Part shown: one piece after another, positions 43,796-53,379 of the stretch
Numbering within the stretch: position 1 is the first letter of the stretch
Layout: each line of letters starts with the position of its first letter
NCBI GenBank assembly: GCA_019637225.1
Contig: JAHBWC010000011.1
Location: forward strand, 72,501-136,500
Length of the DNA: 64,000 nucleotides
Direction: 5' to 3'
From: Labilithrix sp.
GTDB lineage: Bacteria; Myxococcota_A; Polyangia; Polyangiales; Polyangiaceae
The notes under the pieces: generated by a model
Databases searched by the model: none
Seen by the model: the letters and a program-made list of their open reading frames with translations, nothing else
What the model was told of the DNA's origin: nothing
Position numbers and translations under genes: made by a program

Positions 43796-44532
43796 CCTCT
43801 GTCTCTCGTCCCGACCCTCGCTACCGAGGATCCGCCCGTCGCGTCGCGCGCGCCGCCCGCACCAGGGGAGCGTCGTCGCAGCTCATGGATGCCCGTCGTC
43901 GTGCGCCGGTTGCGACGCTCGAGCGCCGCAATCAGCTCGGGCGTCCCGAACGCGCGCATGAACGTCTCCTGCGCGAACTCGAGCCACCGCTCGATCGGCG
44001 GCCGGCGTTCCGATTTGACCATCGCGAGCGACAGCTCCTCGTACGCGCCGCTCATCAGGACCGCGGCGAGCTCCACGTCGAGCTCGGCGCGCACCAGGCC
44101 CTCTTGGCGCCACTGCGCGAGCCACGCGCGGTTGCGCCGCTGGATCTCCGCGCGGAACGCGTCGACCAAGTAATCGTACTCGCCCTGACAGTGGTGGAGG
44201 ATCCGCATCGTGACGCGGCTCTCCCAGAGGAACTCGTAGAGGAGGACGTCGCGCTCGATGCAGAAGTCGAGGAGCGCGTCGGCGTCGACGAGCGTGTCGG
44301 GATACTCGGCGGGAGGCGCGAAGAGCGACGTGCACCGCGAAAGCCAGCTCTCGACGATCTCCTTCACCGCGGCTTCTTTGCTTTCGAAGTGGAGGTAGAA
44401 GGCCCCCTTCGAGAGGCCTGCGCCGCGTGCGATGTCCTCGACCTTCGCTCCCGCGACGCCGCGATCGGCGAACACTTCCTCGGCCGCGCGAAGGAGCAGA
44501 GCCTTCGCCTTCGGGTCAGCGGTGCGTGACAC
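43792..44532 (-). CDS. TetR-family repressor of the RND operon
   Basis: I start at GTG 44532 because GAGGGAGGG lies seven bases upstream. The longer frame from 44586 would begin inside an inverted repeat. The 246-residue product has the TetR helix-turn-helix (VEDIARGAGLSKGAFYLHFESKEA, ~28-51) and a large ligand-binding domain with several aromatic and Arg residues. It is the first gene of an operon with adaptor and pump, so it most likely represses them and itself by binding the palindrome at 44603-44616, with a pump substrate as inducer. That regulatory link is inferred. Confidence 0.88.
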   Translation of the reverse strand: MSRTADPKAKALLLRAAEEVFADRGVAGAKVEDIARGAGLSKGAFYLHFESKEAAVKEIVESWLSRCTSLFAPPAEYPDTLVDADALLDFCIERDVLLYEFLWESRVTMRILHHCQGEYDYLVDAFRAEIQRRNRAWLAQWRQEGLVRAELDVELAAVLMSGAYEELSLAMVKSERRPPIERWLEFAQETFMRAFGTPELIAALERRNRRTTTGIHELRRRSPGAGGARDATGGSSVARVGTRDRG

Positions 44533-44580
44533 TCGTCCCTCCCTCGCTCTTCCTGGTCGTGGGCCGTTTTCGGACTTCCC

Positions 44581-44592
44581 TACCACACGGTA
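44581..44592. promoter_or_regulatory. Secondary inverted repeat upstream of tetR-family gene
   Basis: TACC-ACAC-GGTA is a perfect 4+4 inverted repeat, 11 bases from the main palindrome and about 50 bases before the chosen start. It could be part of the -10 region or a second half-operator. Confidence 0.35.
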
Positions 44593-44602
44593 GAGCCCAT
44601 TC

Positions 44603-44616
44603 TGACCGGCGGGTCA
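44603..44616. promoter_or_regulatory. Palindromic operator for the TetR regulator
   Basis: TGACC-GGCG-GGTCA is a perfect inverted repeat of the kind bound by TetR repressors of efflux pumps. On the minus strand one arm with the next base reads TTGACC, five of six matches to a -35 box, so bound repressor would block RNA polymerase. It lies about 70 bases before the repressor's GTG. Confidence 0.65.
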
Positions 44617-44736
44617 ATCATAGGCACGCGTTCCGACGAGACAAGCCCTCGAGCTCCGCCTCCTCCGCCTCGGCATTTCCGTCGTCAGACCACGGGGTTC
44701 GAGCTCAGCGCTTTGTTTGGCCCACGGGGGGCCGAC

Positions 44737-47388
44737 ATGCGATGCCCGGAAGTCATGGGGCCTTCAGCCAGAAGGGGGAGCCTTCAGCAAGGAGCGCTCG
44801 CGAGCCGCGATCCGGACCTCGGGGAGCTCCGGCGCCTCGCCGAAGAGACCGCACGCGAGCGCGGGCAGAAGCCGACGACCACGCACCTGCTCGCCGCGAT
44901 CGCGAGCGGCGCGGACGACGCGGCTCAGCTGCTGCTCGAGCGCCGCCTCGATCCCGACGTCATCCTGCGCGCCGCGCGCGTGACGACGGACGACGCGGCC
45001 GACGGCGTCTCGCGCGCCATCCAGAAGGCGCGTGAGGTGGCCGGGCGCGCAGGCGCGAATCGCGCCGAAGCGCGCTCGATCCACGTGCTCTTCGCGCTCT
45101 GCCAGGACCCTGGCACCGCGGCGCACCGGGCGCTCGTGCAGTGCGGGACCGACGTGACCCGCCTCCGCGTCGCCTCGATGCAGCTCGCGATGGGCCTCCT
45201 CCCGCCGCGCCGGTCGGTCTCGGTGTCGTCGGTGACGAGCCAGCCGGCGAAGGCGCGCTCGAGCGCGGCGCCCCTCACCCCGCCGGGGACGCCGCCGCCC
45301 GCGAGCGCACGGCCGAGCGGGATCGTCCCGGTCGCGCCGGTCCGTCCTCCGATGGAGTCGCGACCCGCGTTGCCGCCCGCGCTCCCGAAGCCGCCTTCGA
45401 TGCCCCCGACGACGAAGGTCGCCGCGCCCGCGAAGGATGCGCCGAAGGCGAAGCGGCCGTCCAAGGAGGCCGCGAAGCATGACCCCACGAGCGGACGCGG
45501 GCGCTTCGGCCTCGATCCGAAGCAGTTCCCGCTCCTGTCGCAGGTCGGAAAGAACCTCACCGAGCTGGCGGCCCGCGGCGAGCTCGATCCGGTCGTCGGC
45601 CGCGAGGCCGAGATCGAGCGCGTCCTCGACGTCCTCGCGAAGCGCGAGCGGAGCAACGCCTGCCTGCTCGGCGGCCCCGGCGTGGGCAAGACGAGCGTCG
45701 CGCGCGGGCTCGCGCAGCGCATCGCCGATCGCGACGACGTCGCGTGCTTCGAGGAGAGCATCGTGATCGGCATCGAGCCGGCGGCGATGCTCGCAGGGAC
45801 CGGCATCCGCGGCTCGCTCGCGGAGCGCATCACGCAGCTCAAGAGCGAGCTCGCCAAGGCGAAGGACCCGCGCACGGGCCGCGGCCGCGTCATCGTCTTC
45901 TTCGACGAGATCCACGTGCTCTTCGGCCCCGAGGCGGGCGACGAGGGCACGACCGAGCTGAAGCTCGCGCTCGCGCGCGGCGAGATCGCGTGCATCGGCG
46001 CGACGACGGAGCACGAGTACCGTCGCTCGATCGACGCCGATCCCGGCCTGAGCCGGTGCTTCACGCCGATCGAGGTCACCGAGCTCGGTCCCGAGGAGGC
46101 GATGCTCGCGACGCTCGGCGTCGCGCCGCTCTTCGAGAAGCACCACGACTGCACCTTCCACGAGGAGGCGATCGCGAAGGCGATCACCTGGAGCGTGCGG
46201 TACCTGCCGAACAAGGCGCTGCCCGACAAGGCCGTGCAGATCCTCGATCTCGCCGGAGCGCGGACGCGGCGACGCGGCGAGCATCGCGTCGGCGTCGAAG
46301 AGGTCGCGGAGGTCGTGAGTGAGCTCGCGGGCGTCCCCGAGGAGCGTCTGCTCGAGACCGACGCCGAGCGGCTCCTCCGGATCGAAGAGCTCCTCGGCGA
46401 GCGCATCGTCGGCCACCGCGAGGCGCTCGAGAAGATCGCGACGGTGCTCCGCCGGAACGCGTCGGGCTTCCGCTCGCGCCGGCCGATCGGCACGTTCCTC
46501 TTGCTCGGTCCGACGGGCGTCGGCAAGACCGAGACGGCCAAGGCGATCGCGGGCTGCCTCTTCCACTCGAGCGACGCGATGACGCGGCTCGATCTCTCGG
46601 AGTACGCGGAGTCGCACGCCATCTCGCGCCTCGTCGGCGCGCCTCCCGGCTACGTCGGCCACGACTCGGGCGGACAGCTCACCGAGGCCGTCCGCCGGCG
46701 GCCCTATCAGGTCGTGCTCCTCGACGAGATCGAGAAGGCGCACCGCGACGTCCTCGAGGGCTTCCTGCAGGTCTTCGACGAGGGCCGCATGACCGACGGC
46801 CGCGGGCGCACCGTCGACTTCACGAACACGGTGATCCTCCTCACGTCGAACATCGGCGCCGACCTCTCGCCGAAGGCGAGCTCTCGGGGGCGGATCGGCT
46901 TCGGCGCCGATCCTTCGAGGTCGCGCGTGGCGTCGTCGGAGCGTGAGCGTGAGATGTCGCGCTATCAGGAGGCCGTGCGTGACGCGGCCCGGCGCGCGCT
47001 GCCGCCGGAGCTGTTCAACCGGCTCGACGAGGTCCTCGCCTTCGCCCCGCTCACGCGCGAGGACGTCGGCGAGGTCGCCCGGAGGATCCTCCGCGCGCTC
47101 GCGAAGGACCTCGAGGCCGCGCGAGGGGTCAAGCTCGACGCGAGCCCCGCCGCGATCGAGGCGCTGCTCGACGCGGGCGGGTTCGATCCCGAGATGGGCG
47201 CGCGTCCGATGCGCCGCGCCATCGGCCGGCTCGTCGAGGCGCCGATCGCGGAGCTGCTGCTCAAGGGCGAGCTCCGCCGAGGCGACGTCGCGCTCGTCGA
47301 GGTCGAGGACGGCACAATCGTCGTGGACGCCGTGACGCCGCCGCCGGACGCCGGAGTCGGGGCGACGGCGCCGGATGGGATAGACTGA
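44737..47388 (+). CDS. Clp-type (ClpA/ClpC-like) double AAA+ unfoldase
   Basis: The product unfolds proteins with ATP. From ATG 44737 it has 883 residues; TTG 44713 and ATG 44755 are other possible starts. It has a Clp N-domain (~25-155), a Pro/Ala-rich linker (~160-265) and two AAA+ modules. D1 has GGPGVGKT, VIVFFDEIH and sensor GATT. D2 has GPTGVGKT, VVLLDEIEK and the pore loop GYVG. After the D2 sensor it carries IGF (GRIGFGAD), similar to the ClpP-docking tripeptide of ClpA/ClpC. The ClpB/ClpC coiled-coil middle domain is missing. The D1 pore loop reads GIRG instead of the usual aromatic-containing YRG. No clpP or clpS is adjacent. Confidence 0.88.
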   Translation: MRCPEVMGPSARRGSLQQGALASRDPDLGELRRLAEETARERGQKPTTTHLLAAIASGADDAAQLLLERRLDPDVILRAARVTTDDAADGVSRAIQKAREVAGRAGANRAEARSIHVLFALCQDPGTAAHRALVQCGTDVTRLRVASMQLAMGLLPPRRSVSVSSVTSQPAKARSSAAPLTPPGTPPPASARPSGIVPVAPVRPPMESRPALPPALPKPPSMPPTTKVAAPAKDAPKAKRPSKEAAKHDPTSGRGRFGLDPKQFPLLSQVGKNLTELAARGELDPVVGREAEIERVLDVLAKRERSNACLLGGPGVGKTSVARGLAQRIADRDDVACFEESIVIGIEPAAMLAGTGIRGSLAERITQLKSELAKAKDPRTGRGRVIVFFDEIHVLFGPEAGDEGTTELKLALARGEIACIGATTEHEYRRSIDADPGLSRCFTPIEVTELGPEEAMLATLGVAPLFEKHHDCTFHEEAIAKAITWSVRYLPNKALPDKAVQILDLAGARTRRRGEHRVGVEEVAEVVSELAGVPEERLLETDAERLLRIEELLGERIVGHREALEKIATVLRRNASGFRSRRPIGTFLLLGPTGVGKTETAKAIAGCLFHSSDAMTRLDLSEYAESHAISRLVGAPPGYVGHDSGGQLTEAVRRRPYQVVLLDEIEKAHRDVLEGFLQVFDEGRMTDGRGRTVDFTNTVILLTSNIGADLSPKASSRGRIGFGADPSRSRVASSEREREMSRYQEAVRDAARRALPPELFNRLDEVLAFAPLTREDVGEVARRILRALAKDLEAARGVKLDASPAAIEALLDAGGFDPEMGARPMRRAIGRLVEAPIAELLLKGELRRGDVALVEVEDGTIVVDAVTPPPDAGVGATAPDGID

Positions 47389-47418
47389 GTCATTCGCCCG
47401 CTCCTCGCGCTCGTCTCG

Positions 47419-48408
47419 GTGGCATGGCTCGGCGTGACCGCCTGTGGCGGCGCGGAGAGCGCCGGTCCGCCCGCGGCGCGACCGGCGGCGAAGGGCGGCA
47501 AGGCGCGCCTCGCGACGGCGACGCCGGGTGAGAACGGCAAGGGGCTGACGCGCAGGGCGCCGCTCCGCTACGAGATCCGCGGCCGGCCCTTCCCGCTGCC
47601 GGTCGTGTCGGGGACGATCGCCGGGCAGCCGGTCCTCATGCTCGTCGACTCGGGGGCGAACTCGCACGTCCTCGCGGGGTGGCTCGCGCGCAAGCTGTCG
47701 CTCCCGATGAAGAAGCTCGGCGACATCGGCACCGACCACGTCGGGCAATCGATCTCCACCTACCGCGTCGACAAGCTCGCGATGACGATCGACGACTGGG
47801 GACCGCTCTCGGCGACCACGGCACTCGCCACGGAGGTTCCGGAGGTCATCGAGAAGCTCGGCATCGGCGCGTTCATCTCGCCGCAGCGCCTCGACGAGGA
47901 GGGCGACGCCGTCGTCCTCGATCTCGCGAAGGGCGAGATGCGCTCGGCGTGGTGGGACGACGCGTACTACGAGCTCTCGGCCGAGGGCGCGGCGCTCGTG
48001 AAGCCCGAAGAGGCGCGCGTGTGCGCGGAGAGCGACGGACCGGTGAAGGGCCTCGCGTTCGTGGTCCCGGCGACGATCGACTCGCAGAAGGTCGAGCTCC
48101 TGGTCGACACTGGCGCTCAGCACTCCGACGTCTTCACGACGTCGGCTGCAGGCAAGAAGCTCGCGAGTCAGAGCGCGCCGAACAAGGAGGCGATGTACAC
48201 GGCTTCCGGGAAGATCTCCGCGCGCAAGCTGAAGGGCATGCGGCTCGCGGCCGGCGCGTTCGCGGTGACCGCCGACGTGGATCTGATCCAGGGCGCCGCG
48301 GACAGCTCGTGCCCGCGCGACGGCGTGCTCGCGATGGACATGCTTCGGTCCTGCGCGCTCCTCCTCGGGCGCTCCCGGATCCACGGCCGCTGCCTGCCTC
48401 CGAAGTAG
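47419..48408 (+). CDS. Bilobal retropepsin-like aspartic protease lipoprotein
   Basis: Two copies of the aspartic-protease motif are visible: LVDSGANSHV (~75) and LVDTGAQHSDV (~229), each followed by a beta-rich half. One chain could therefore supply both catalytic Asp residues, like a pepsin, though with retropepsin-type halves. From the first canonical start, GTG 47419, the protein begins VAWLGVTACGG. The ten codons before it read VIRPLLALVS, which completes a lipoprotein signal peptide (Cys lipobox VTAC). A non-canonical ATT at 47392 may therefore be the true start. It follows the Clp gene by 3-30 bases. It is probably lipid-anchored outside the inner membrane. Confidence 0.8.
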   Translation: MAWLGVTACGGAESAGPPAARPAAKGGKARLATATPGENGKGLTRRAPLRYEIRGRPFPLPVVSGTIAGQPVLMLVDSGANSHVLAGWLARKLSLPMKKLGDIGTDHVGQSISTYRVDKLAMTIDDWGPLSATTALATEVPEVIEKLGIGAFISPQRLDEEGDAVVLDLAKGEMRSAWWDDAYYELSAEGAALVKPEEARVCAESDGPVKGLAFVVPATIDSQKVELLVDTGAQHSDVFTTSAAGKKLASQSAPNKEAMYTASGKISARKLKGMRLAAGAFAVTADVDLIQGAADSSCPRDGVLAMDMLRSCALLLGRSRIHGRCLPPK

Positions 48409-48421
48409 CGGCGCGGCCCGG

Positions 48422-48922
48422 TCAGCGATCCGAGCGCCCGAGCTCCTCTGCGAGGGCCGCGAGCACGGTGCGCGCCGCGTCGATCGTCTCGGGCGGCATC
48501 CGCGCGAGCGCGCGACGGACGGCGGCCTCGACGGTGCCTGCCTGCGTCGCGTCGATCGTCTCGCCCGGCGGCAGGAGGAGGAACTTCGAGCGCCGCGCGT
48601 CCTCCGCGTCGCGATCTCGCTGGACGAACCCGCGATCGACGAGCCGGCGGAGGACGCCGGTGAGCGTGCTCGGGTGCACGTGCACGAGCTCGGCGAGGCG
48701 ACCGGCGGCGATCTCGGGATAGCGGCCGATGAGGCGGATCACGATGCGCTGCATGCCCGTGACGCCGAGCTCGACCTCCATCCGCTTCGAGCGTCGCTGC
48801 AGCCCGTGATCGACGGCCCAGAGGAGACGCAGGAAGTCGAGCGCGACGCCGAGCGCGCTTTGCTCGCGCGACGCCCCGGCCGGGCCGCCGCGCTGCCGCG
48901 TGCCCTTCTCCCCGGCGCTCAC
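48422..48922 (-). CDS. MarR-family transcriptional regulator
   Basis: GTG 48922 overlaps the stop of the radical SAM gene by four bases (GTGA), so I use it rather than an upstream frame that runs inside that gene. The 166-residue product has the MarR winged-helix layout. Residues ~55-80 form the recognition region (IAAGRLAELVHVHPSTLTGVLRRLVDRGFVQRDRDAEDARRSKFLLL spans helix and wing), flanked by dimerisation helices. MarR proteins bind DNA as dimers and respond to small ligands. Coupling to the radical SAM gene suggests that it controls that operon or its product's pathway. Confidence 0.85.
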   Translation of the reverse strand: MSAGEKGTRQRGGPAGASREQSALGVALDFLRLLWAVDHGLQRRSKRMEVELGVTGMQRIVIRLIGRYPEIAAGRLAELVHVHPSTLTGVLRRLVDRGFVQRDRDAEDARRSKFLLLPPGETIDATQAGTVEAAVRRALARMPPETIDAARTVLAALAEELGRSDR

Positions 48923-50763
48923 CGCTCCACCATGACGGGCAGGCGGACGCGCTTGGCGGGGAGCGTCACCGTCCCGAGCTCCGGAGACAGCGGCAGCGTC
49001 TGGTTCTTCGCGTAGACGGGATGACGGCCGCGCGTGCGGTTCCACTCGGCGACGGTGGCCGTGGCCTTCATCTTCTCGATGACCTGACGCCAGCCGATAC
49101 CCGTGTTGTACGCGCAGAAGCTGATCTCACCCATCTGCGTACCGTAGGGGATGATGCACATCTCGGTGCGCCGGAAGTCGTAGTTGTAGAGGTCCTGGAA
49201 CCACATCCCGGCGACGAAGAGGACGCGCCACTCGAACTCGCCGGCGTCGCTCTCGTGCTCGCCGACGCGCGCGCCACGCGCGCCGGTCTGGCTGAGGAAC
49301 TGCTCGAGGAGCACACGGAACGACACGGGTGAGGCGTCCGCGTCGAAGTTCTTGAGGAGCGCGAGCGCGAGCTCGACGAGCGTGAGCGTCCGGCCCTGCG
49401 CGGCATCGGTGATGTCCTGGAGATCCGACAGGAGGGTCTCCAGATCGAGGAACTCGGTGAGCGGGACCGCTCGCTTCGTCTTCTTGTTCACGAAGAGGAC
49501 CGTGCCGACGCCGCAGTTCGGATGGCAGCCGCACTTCATCGAGCCCCAGTCGGCGCGCTCGCCGAGGAGGTGGTCGGTCAGATCGCTGAACGGGCCCATC
49601 GCCGACAGCGGGAACCAGTCCCGGAGCGGCTCGGTGATGCCGGTCTGCGCCTTGATGTCGTGCGCGAGGTGGCTCAGCGTGTAGCGCTGGCGGGCGCGCA
49701 GGGCGTCGGAGATGTCCTCGTCGCGTCCGGTGAAGCTGACGGGCTGGAAGCTCACGACGGTGACCTTGTCGGCGTTCTCGATCGCGAAGTCGACGATGCG
49801 GCCGACCTCGTGATCGTTGACGCCGTTGACGACCGTGACGACGAGAATGACGTCGACGCCTGCGGCGTGGAGATTCTCGATCGCGCGCACCTTCACGTCG
49901 AACAGGTTCGCGATCTTGCGGTGCGCGTTGACCTCGTTGCCGACGCCGTCGAACTGGAGGTACGCCATGCGGAGACCGGCGGCCTTCGCCTCGCGCGCGA
50001 AGGCTAGGTCCTCTGCGAAGCGAATGCCGTTCGTCGCGCACTGCACCGCGAAGAAGCCCTTCTCGCGCGCGTAGCGGATCGCCCGGAGGAAATGCGGGCT
50101 GAGCGTGGGCTCACCACCGGAGAACTGGATGCTCATCTGGCGCCGCGGCTGCACCGTGAGCGCGTCGTCGAGGATCTTCGCGATGTCGTCCCACTCGAGC
50201 TCGTGGACGTAGCCGACCTGGTTGGCGTCCATGAAGCACGGGTCGCACATCATGTTGCAGCGGTTCGTGAGGTCGACGGTCAGCACGCTGCCGCGCCCGT
50301 ACTTGATGCTCGAGCTGCCGTGGTCCCGGAGCTTCGTCAGAGGCGCGAGGTAGTCGCGACCGGGGTAGAGCCGCTCGATCCGCCGGAGGAAGTCGGCGTC
50401 GATCGCCATGACGTCCTCGAAGGCGCCGTGGGTGGGGCACTCCTTCTTCATGAGGATCGTCCGGCGGCCGTCGCGGAGCTCCTCGACGATGCTCGCGCGG
50501 ATCTCGCCGGGGCGGCCGTCGACCAGCGACCGGAGGTCCGTCTTCCCGGAGAGGACGTCGGTGCGCACCTCCTTCACGCAGCGCGGGCAGAGCGAGTCGG
50601 TCTCCCGCGGGAAGCCGAGCTCGGGGAAGGTCCGCTCGCGACGCTTCGGGAGCGGCGCCGGCGCCCACGCAGGCCGGGGAGCGGGTCGTTCGATCGCGCG
50701 GTTCAACCGCTGGATGAGGGGCCATAGTCGACGAGCCGTCGTCGAGAGCGCGCGCTGGAGCAC
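48919..50763 (-). CDS. Radical SAM enzyme of the Tes-like (membrane-spanning lipid synthase) group
   Basis: The 614-residue product begins at GTG 50763. It has an N-terminal Zn/Fe-type pair (LCPRCVKEV ~60 and KKECPTHGAFED ~108). The radical SAM cluster motif CNMMCDPC (~172-179) and the SAM-binding FSGGEPTLSPHFL follow. A second Cys cluster, CGCHPNCG (~413), and a C-terminal domain with FRRTEMCIIPYGTQMGEISFCAYNTG (~550) complete it. These extra cysteines suggest more Fe-S clusters. In layout it resembles the tetraether lipid synthase Tes and its bacterial relatives, which join lipid tails by C-C bonds; this identification is from memory of the family, not a search. The MarR gene overlaps its stop. 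Confidence 0.75.
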   Translation of the reverse strand: MLQRALSTTARRLWPLIQRLNRAIERPAPRPAWAPAPLPKRRERTFPELGFPRETDSLCPRCVKEVRTDVLSGKTDLRSLVDGRPGEIRASIVEELRDGRRTILMKKECPTHGAFEDVMAIDADFLRRIERLYPGRDYLAPLTKLRDHGSSSIKYGRGSVLTVDLTNRCNMMCDPCFMDANQVGYVHELEWDDIAKILDDALTVQPRRQMSIQFSGGEPTLSPHFLRAIRYAREKGFFAVQCATNGIRFAEDLAFAREAKAAGLRMAYLQFDGVGNEVNAHRKIANLFDVKVRAIENLHAAGVDVILVVTVVNGVNDHEVGRIVDFAIENADKVTVVSFQPVSFTGRDEDISDALRARQRYTLSHLAHDIKAQTGITEPLRDWFPLSAMGPFSDLTDHLLGERADWGSMKCGCHPNCGVGTVLFVNKKTKRAVPLTEFLDLETLLSDLQDITDAAQGRTLTLVELALALLKNFDADASPVSFRVLLEQFLSQTGARGARVGEHESDAGEFEWRVLFVAGMWFQDLYNYDFRRTEMCIIPYGTQMGEISFCAYNTGIGWRQVIEKMKATATVAEWNRTRGRHPVYAKNQTLPLSPELGTVTLPAKRVRLPVMVER

Positions 50764-50818
50764 GCTCGGGACGTTAGCCAAACGCCGTGGTTCCGACCAG
50801 CACAGCTCGCTGGGTGCG

Positions 50819-50840
50819 CCGGCGCGGCCAAGGGCGCCGG
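50819..50840 (-). terminator. Hairpin after the phosphate transporter operon
   Basis: CCGGCGC (50834-50840 complement) and GCGCCGG form a 7-bp stem with an 8-base loop, 11 bases after the stop at 50852 on the minus strand. No T-run is seen. Confidence 0.4.
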
Positions 50841-50851
50841 GCCCCGCGCCC

Positions 50852-51855
<1,004 letters not shown>

Positions 51856-51859
<4 letters not shown>

Positions 51860-52545
51860 GCGTACTCGAGGACCACGCCTTCGACGACGTTGGCGACGTC
51901 CTCGCAGCGATCCATCGCCGACTCGAGGCTCTCGAAGATGTCGCGCCACTTCATGACCGTCAGCGGCTCGTTCCCCCTCGCGAAGAGCTCGGCGGTCGCC
52001 TTGCGATGCACGGTATCGGCGGCGTTCTCGAGCCGGTTCACCTCGACGCACAGCTCGAGGATCACCGGCGCTTGCTTCATGTCGTCGAGGAGGCCGACCG
52101 CCTTCGCGACCGCCTCACACGAGCGGACGAGGAGCTCCGCGAGATCGTGCGCCTCGGCCGGCGCCGAGCGCACCTCGAAGAGGGCGACGCGATCGGCCGC
52201 CTCCTCGATGAAGTCGAGGACGTCGTCCAGGCTCGTGATGAGGTCGTGGATGTCGGTGCGGTCGAGAGGCGTGATCCAGTTCTCTCGCAGGCGCTTGATG
52301 GTGTCGTGGGTGATGCGATCGCCTTCGCTCTCGAGCTCCTTGATCCGCGACGCGAGCGCGGCCGTCTCTTCGCGGGCGCCCGCATCGGCGGCGTCCTCCG
52401 CGCGCTGGTAGGGGCTCGACGCGCCGGGCGCCGCCGAGAGGCGCTTCATCGACGCGACGAGCAGCTTCGCCGCCTCGACGCTCCGGTCCGCGTGACGCGC
52501 GAAGGCGCTGAAGAACGCCGCATCCTTGCGGCTGGCACCGAACAT
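51856..52545 (-). CDS. DUF47 (PhoU-like) Pit accessory protein
   Basis: The 229-residue product starts MFGASRKDAAFFSAF at ATG 52545, with GGGAGGAGC nine bases upstream. It is all helical. The two PhoU-type metal-binding stretches are ESEGDRITHDTIKRL (~70) and RLENAADTVHRKA (~175), and the block DRTDIHDLITSLDDVLDFIEEAADR is typical of DUF47. It regulates or supports the PiT transporter whose start it overlaps. A longer open frame upstream lies antisense to the AgmX-like gene and is rejected. Confidence 0.93.
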
Positions 52546-52701
52546 CGGACGCTCCTCCCACCGTCGAGACGTGGACTCTGCGCGCGACGCGCGCCCGCGC
52601 GGACGCCGTCGATGCAAGACCTGGACGAGTCGGCGTGACGGCGGAGCGCGATTCGTCGCGACCGTCGCGCCGTGCCCTGGACGCTTCCACCGCAGAGCTG
52701 C

Positions 52702-52707
52702 GATAGT
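52702..52707 (+). promoter_or_regulatory. -10-like GATAGT before the AgmX-like gene
   Basis: GATAGT ends six bases before the GTG at 52714, in the 168-base region shared with the divergent DUF47 gene. It fits the leaderless pattern; no -35 box is clear. Confidence 0.33.
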
Positions 52708-52713
52708 GGCGCC

Positions 52714-53379
52714 GTGAAGGGGCGGAACCTCGTCATCGTTCTCCTCGGGGCGCTCTTCCTCGCGGTCGCGCTCGTGTTCTGGCTCGGCGCGACCAGCGGC
52801 GGGCGCGCGTCCGAGGACGGCCTCGCGCAGTCGGCCGCTGGCCGCGGAGGGCCGGCCACGGGCGGCGGCTCCGCAGCGACCGCGAGCGCCCGCGGCGACG
52901 ACGGCGGCCCGATCGCCGAGACCGTGGCGGACCGGCGCGTGCGCGACGAGCTCAGGCGTCGCATCCTCGCCGCGTGGGCGAGCGGCGAAGGCGACACCGC
53001 CACCGCGGCGCGTGAGGGCCGCCTGCCGCCGATGCCCGAGGGCCCCGACGGCCACATCGATCCGAAGTACATCCAGAGCGTCATCCGGGAGGACATGTTC
53101 CCGATGGCGTCCAAGTGCTACGAGGAGCTCCTCACTCGCAAGCCCGACGCGGGAGGCCGCATCGAGATGGTCTTCAAGATCGTCGGCGACGATCAGCTCG
53201 GCGGGATCATCGAGGAGGCCGAGCTCGACGGCGGCGTCGCCGGTGCGTTCGGCGACCCGACGATGGAGACCTGCATCCGCGAGTCGCTGCTGAGCCTCGC
53301 GTTCCGGCCGCCTCCCAAGGACGGCTGGGTCACGGTCGTCTACCCGATCGAGCTCGCGCCGGGCGACGGCGACGACTGA
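52714..53379 (+). CDS. AgmX/PglI C-terminal-domain protein, membrane-anchored
   Basis: GTG 52714 gives a 221-residue protein with a membrane helix right after the start ([21 protein letters not shown], ~5-25) and a Gly/Ala-rich periplasmic spacer. The C-terminal domain (~120-215) matches the AgmX/PglI module, a TonB-C-like fold: [37 protein letters not shown], then [21 protein letters not shown]...VYPIEL. Two cysteines (KCYE, TCIRE) are the conserved disulphide pair. AgmX proteins are linked to gliding and envelope complexes in myxobacteria; this small version has no other domains. It is divergent from the phosphate operon. Confidence 0.82.
   Translation: MKGRNLVIVLLGALFLAVALVFWLGATSGGRASEDGLAQSAAGRGGPATGGGSAATASARGDDGGPIAETVADRRVRDELRRRILAAWASGEGDTATAAREGRLPPMPEGPDGHIDPKYIQSVIREDMFPMASKCYEELLTRKPDAGGRIEMVFKIVGDDQLGGIIEEAELDGGVAGAFGDPTMETCIRESLLSLAFRPPPKDGWVTVVYPIELAPGDGDD

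Noticed and set aside
47389-47418. Assigning ATT 47392 as the annotated start of the aspartic protease
   Set aside because: Although the signal peptide supports it, ATT initiation is too rare to use without protein evidence, so the feature keeps GTG 47419 and the idea is listed as a finding.
44764-48384. A 1206-codon minus-strand frame opposite the Clp-type gene
   Set aside because: The plus strand has two complete Walker A/B sets. The minus-strand product has no domain.
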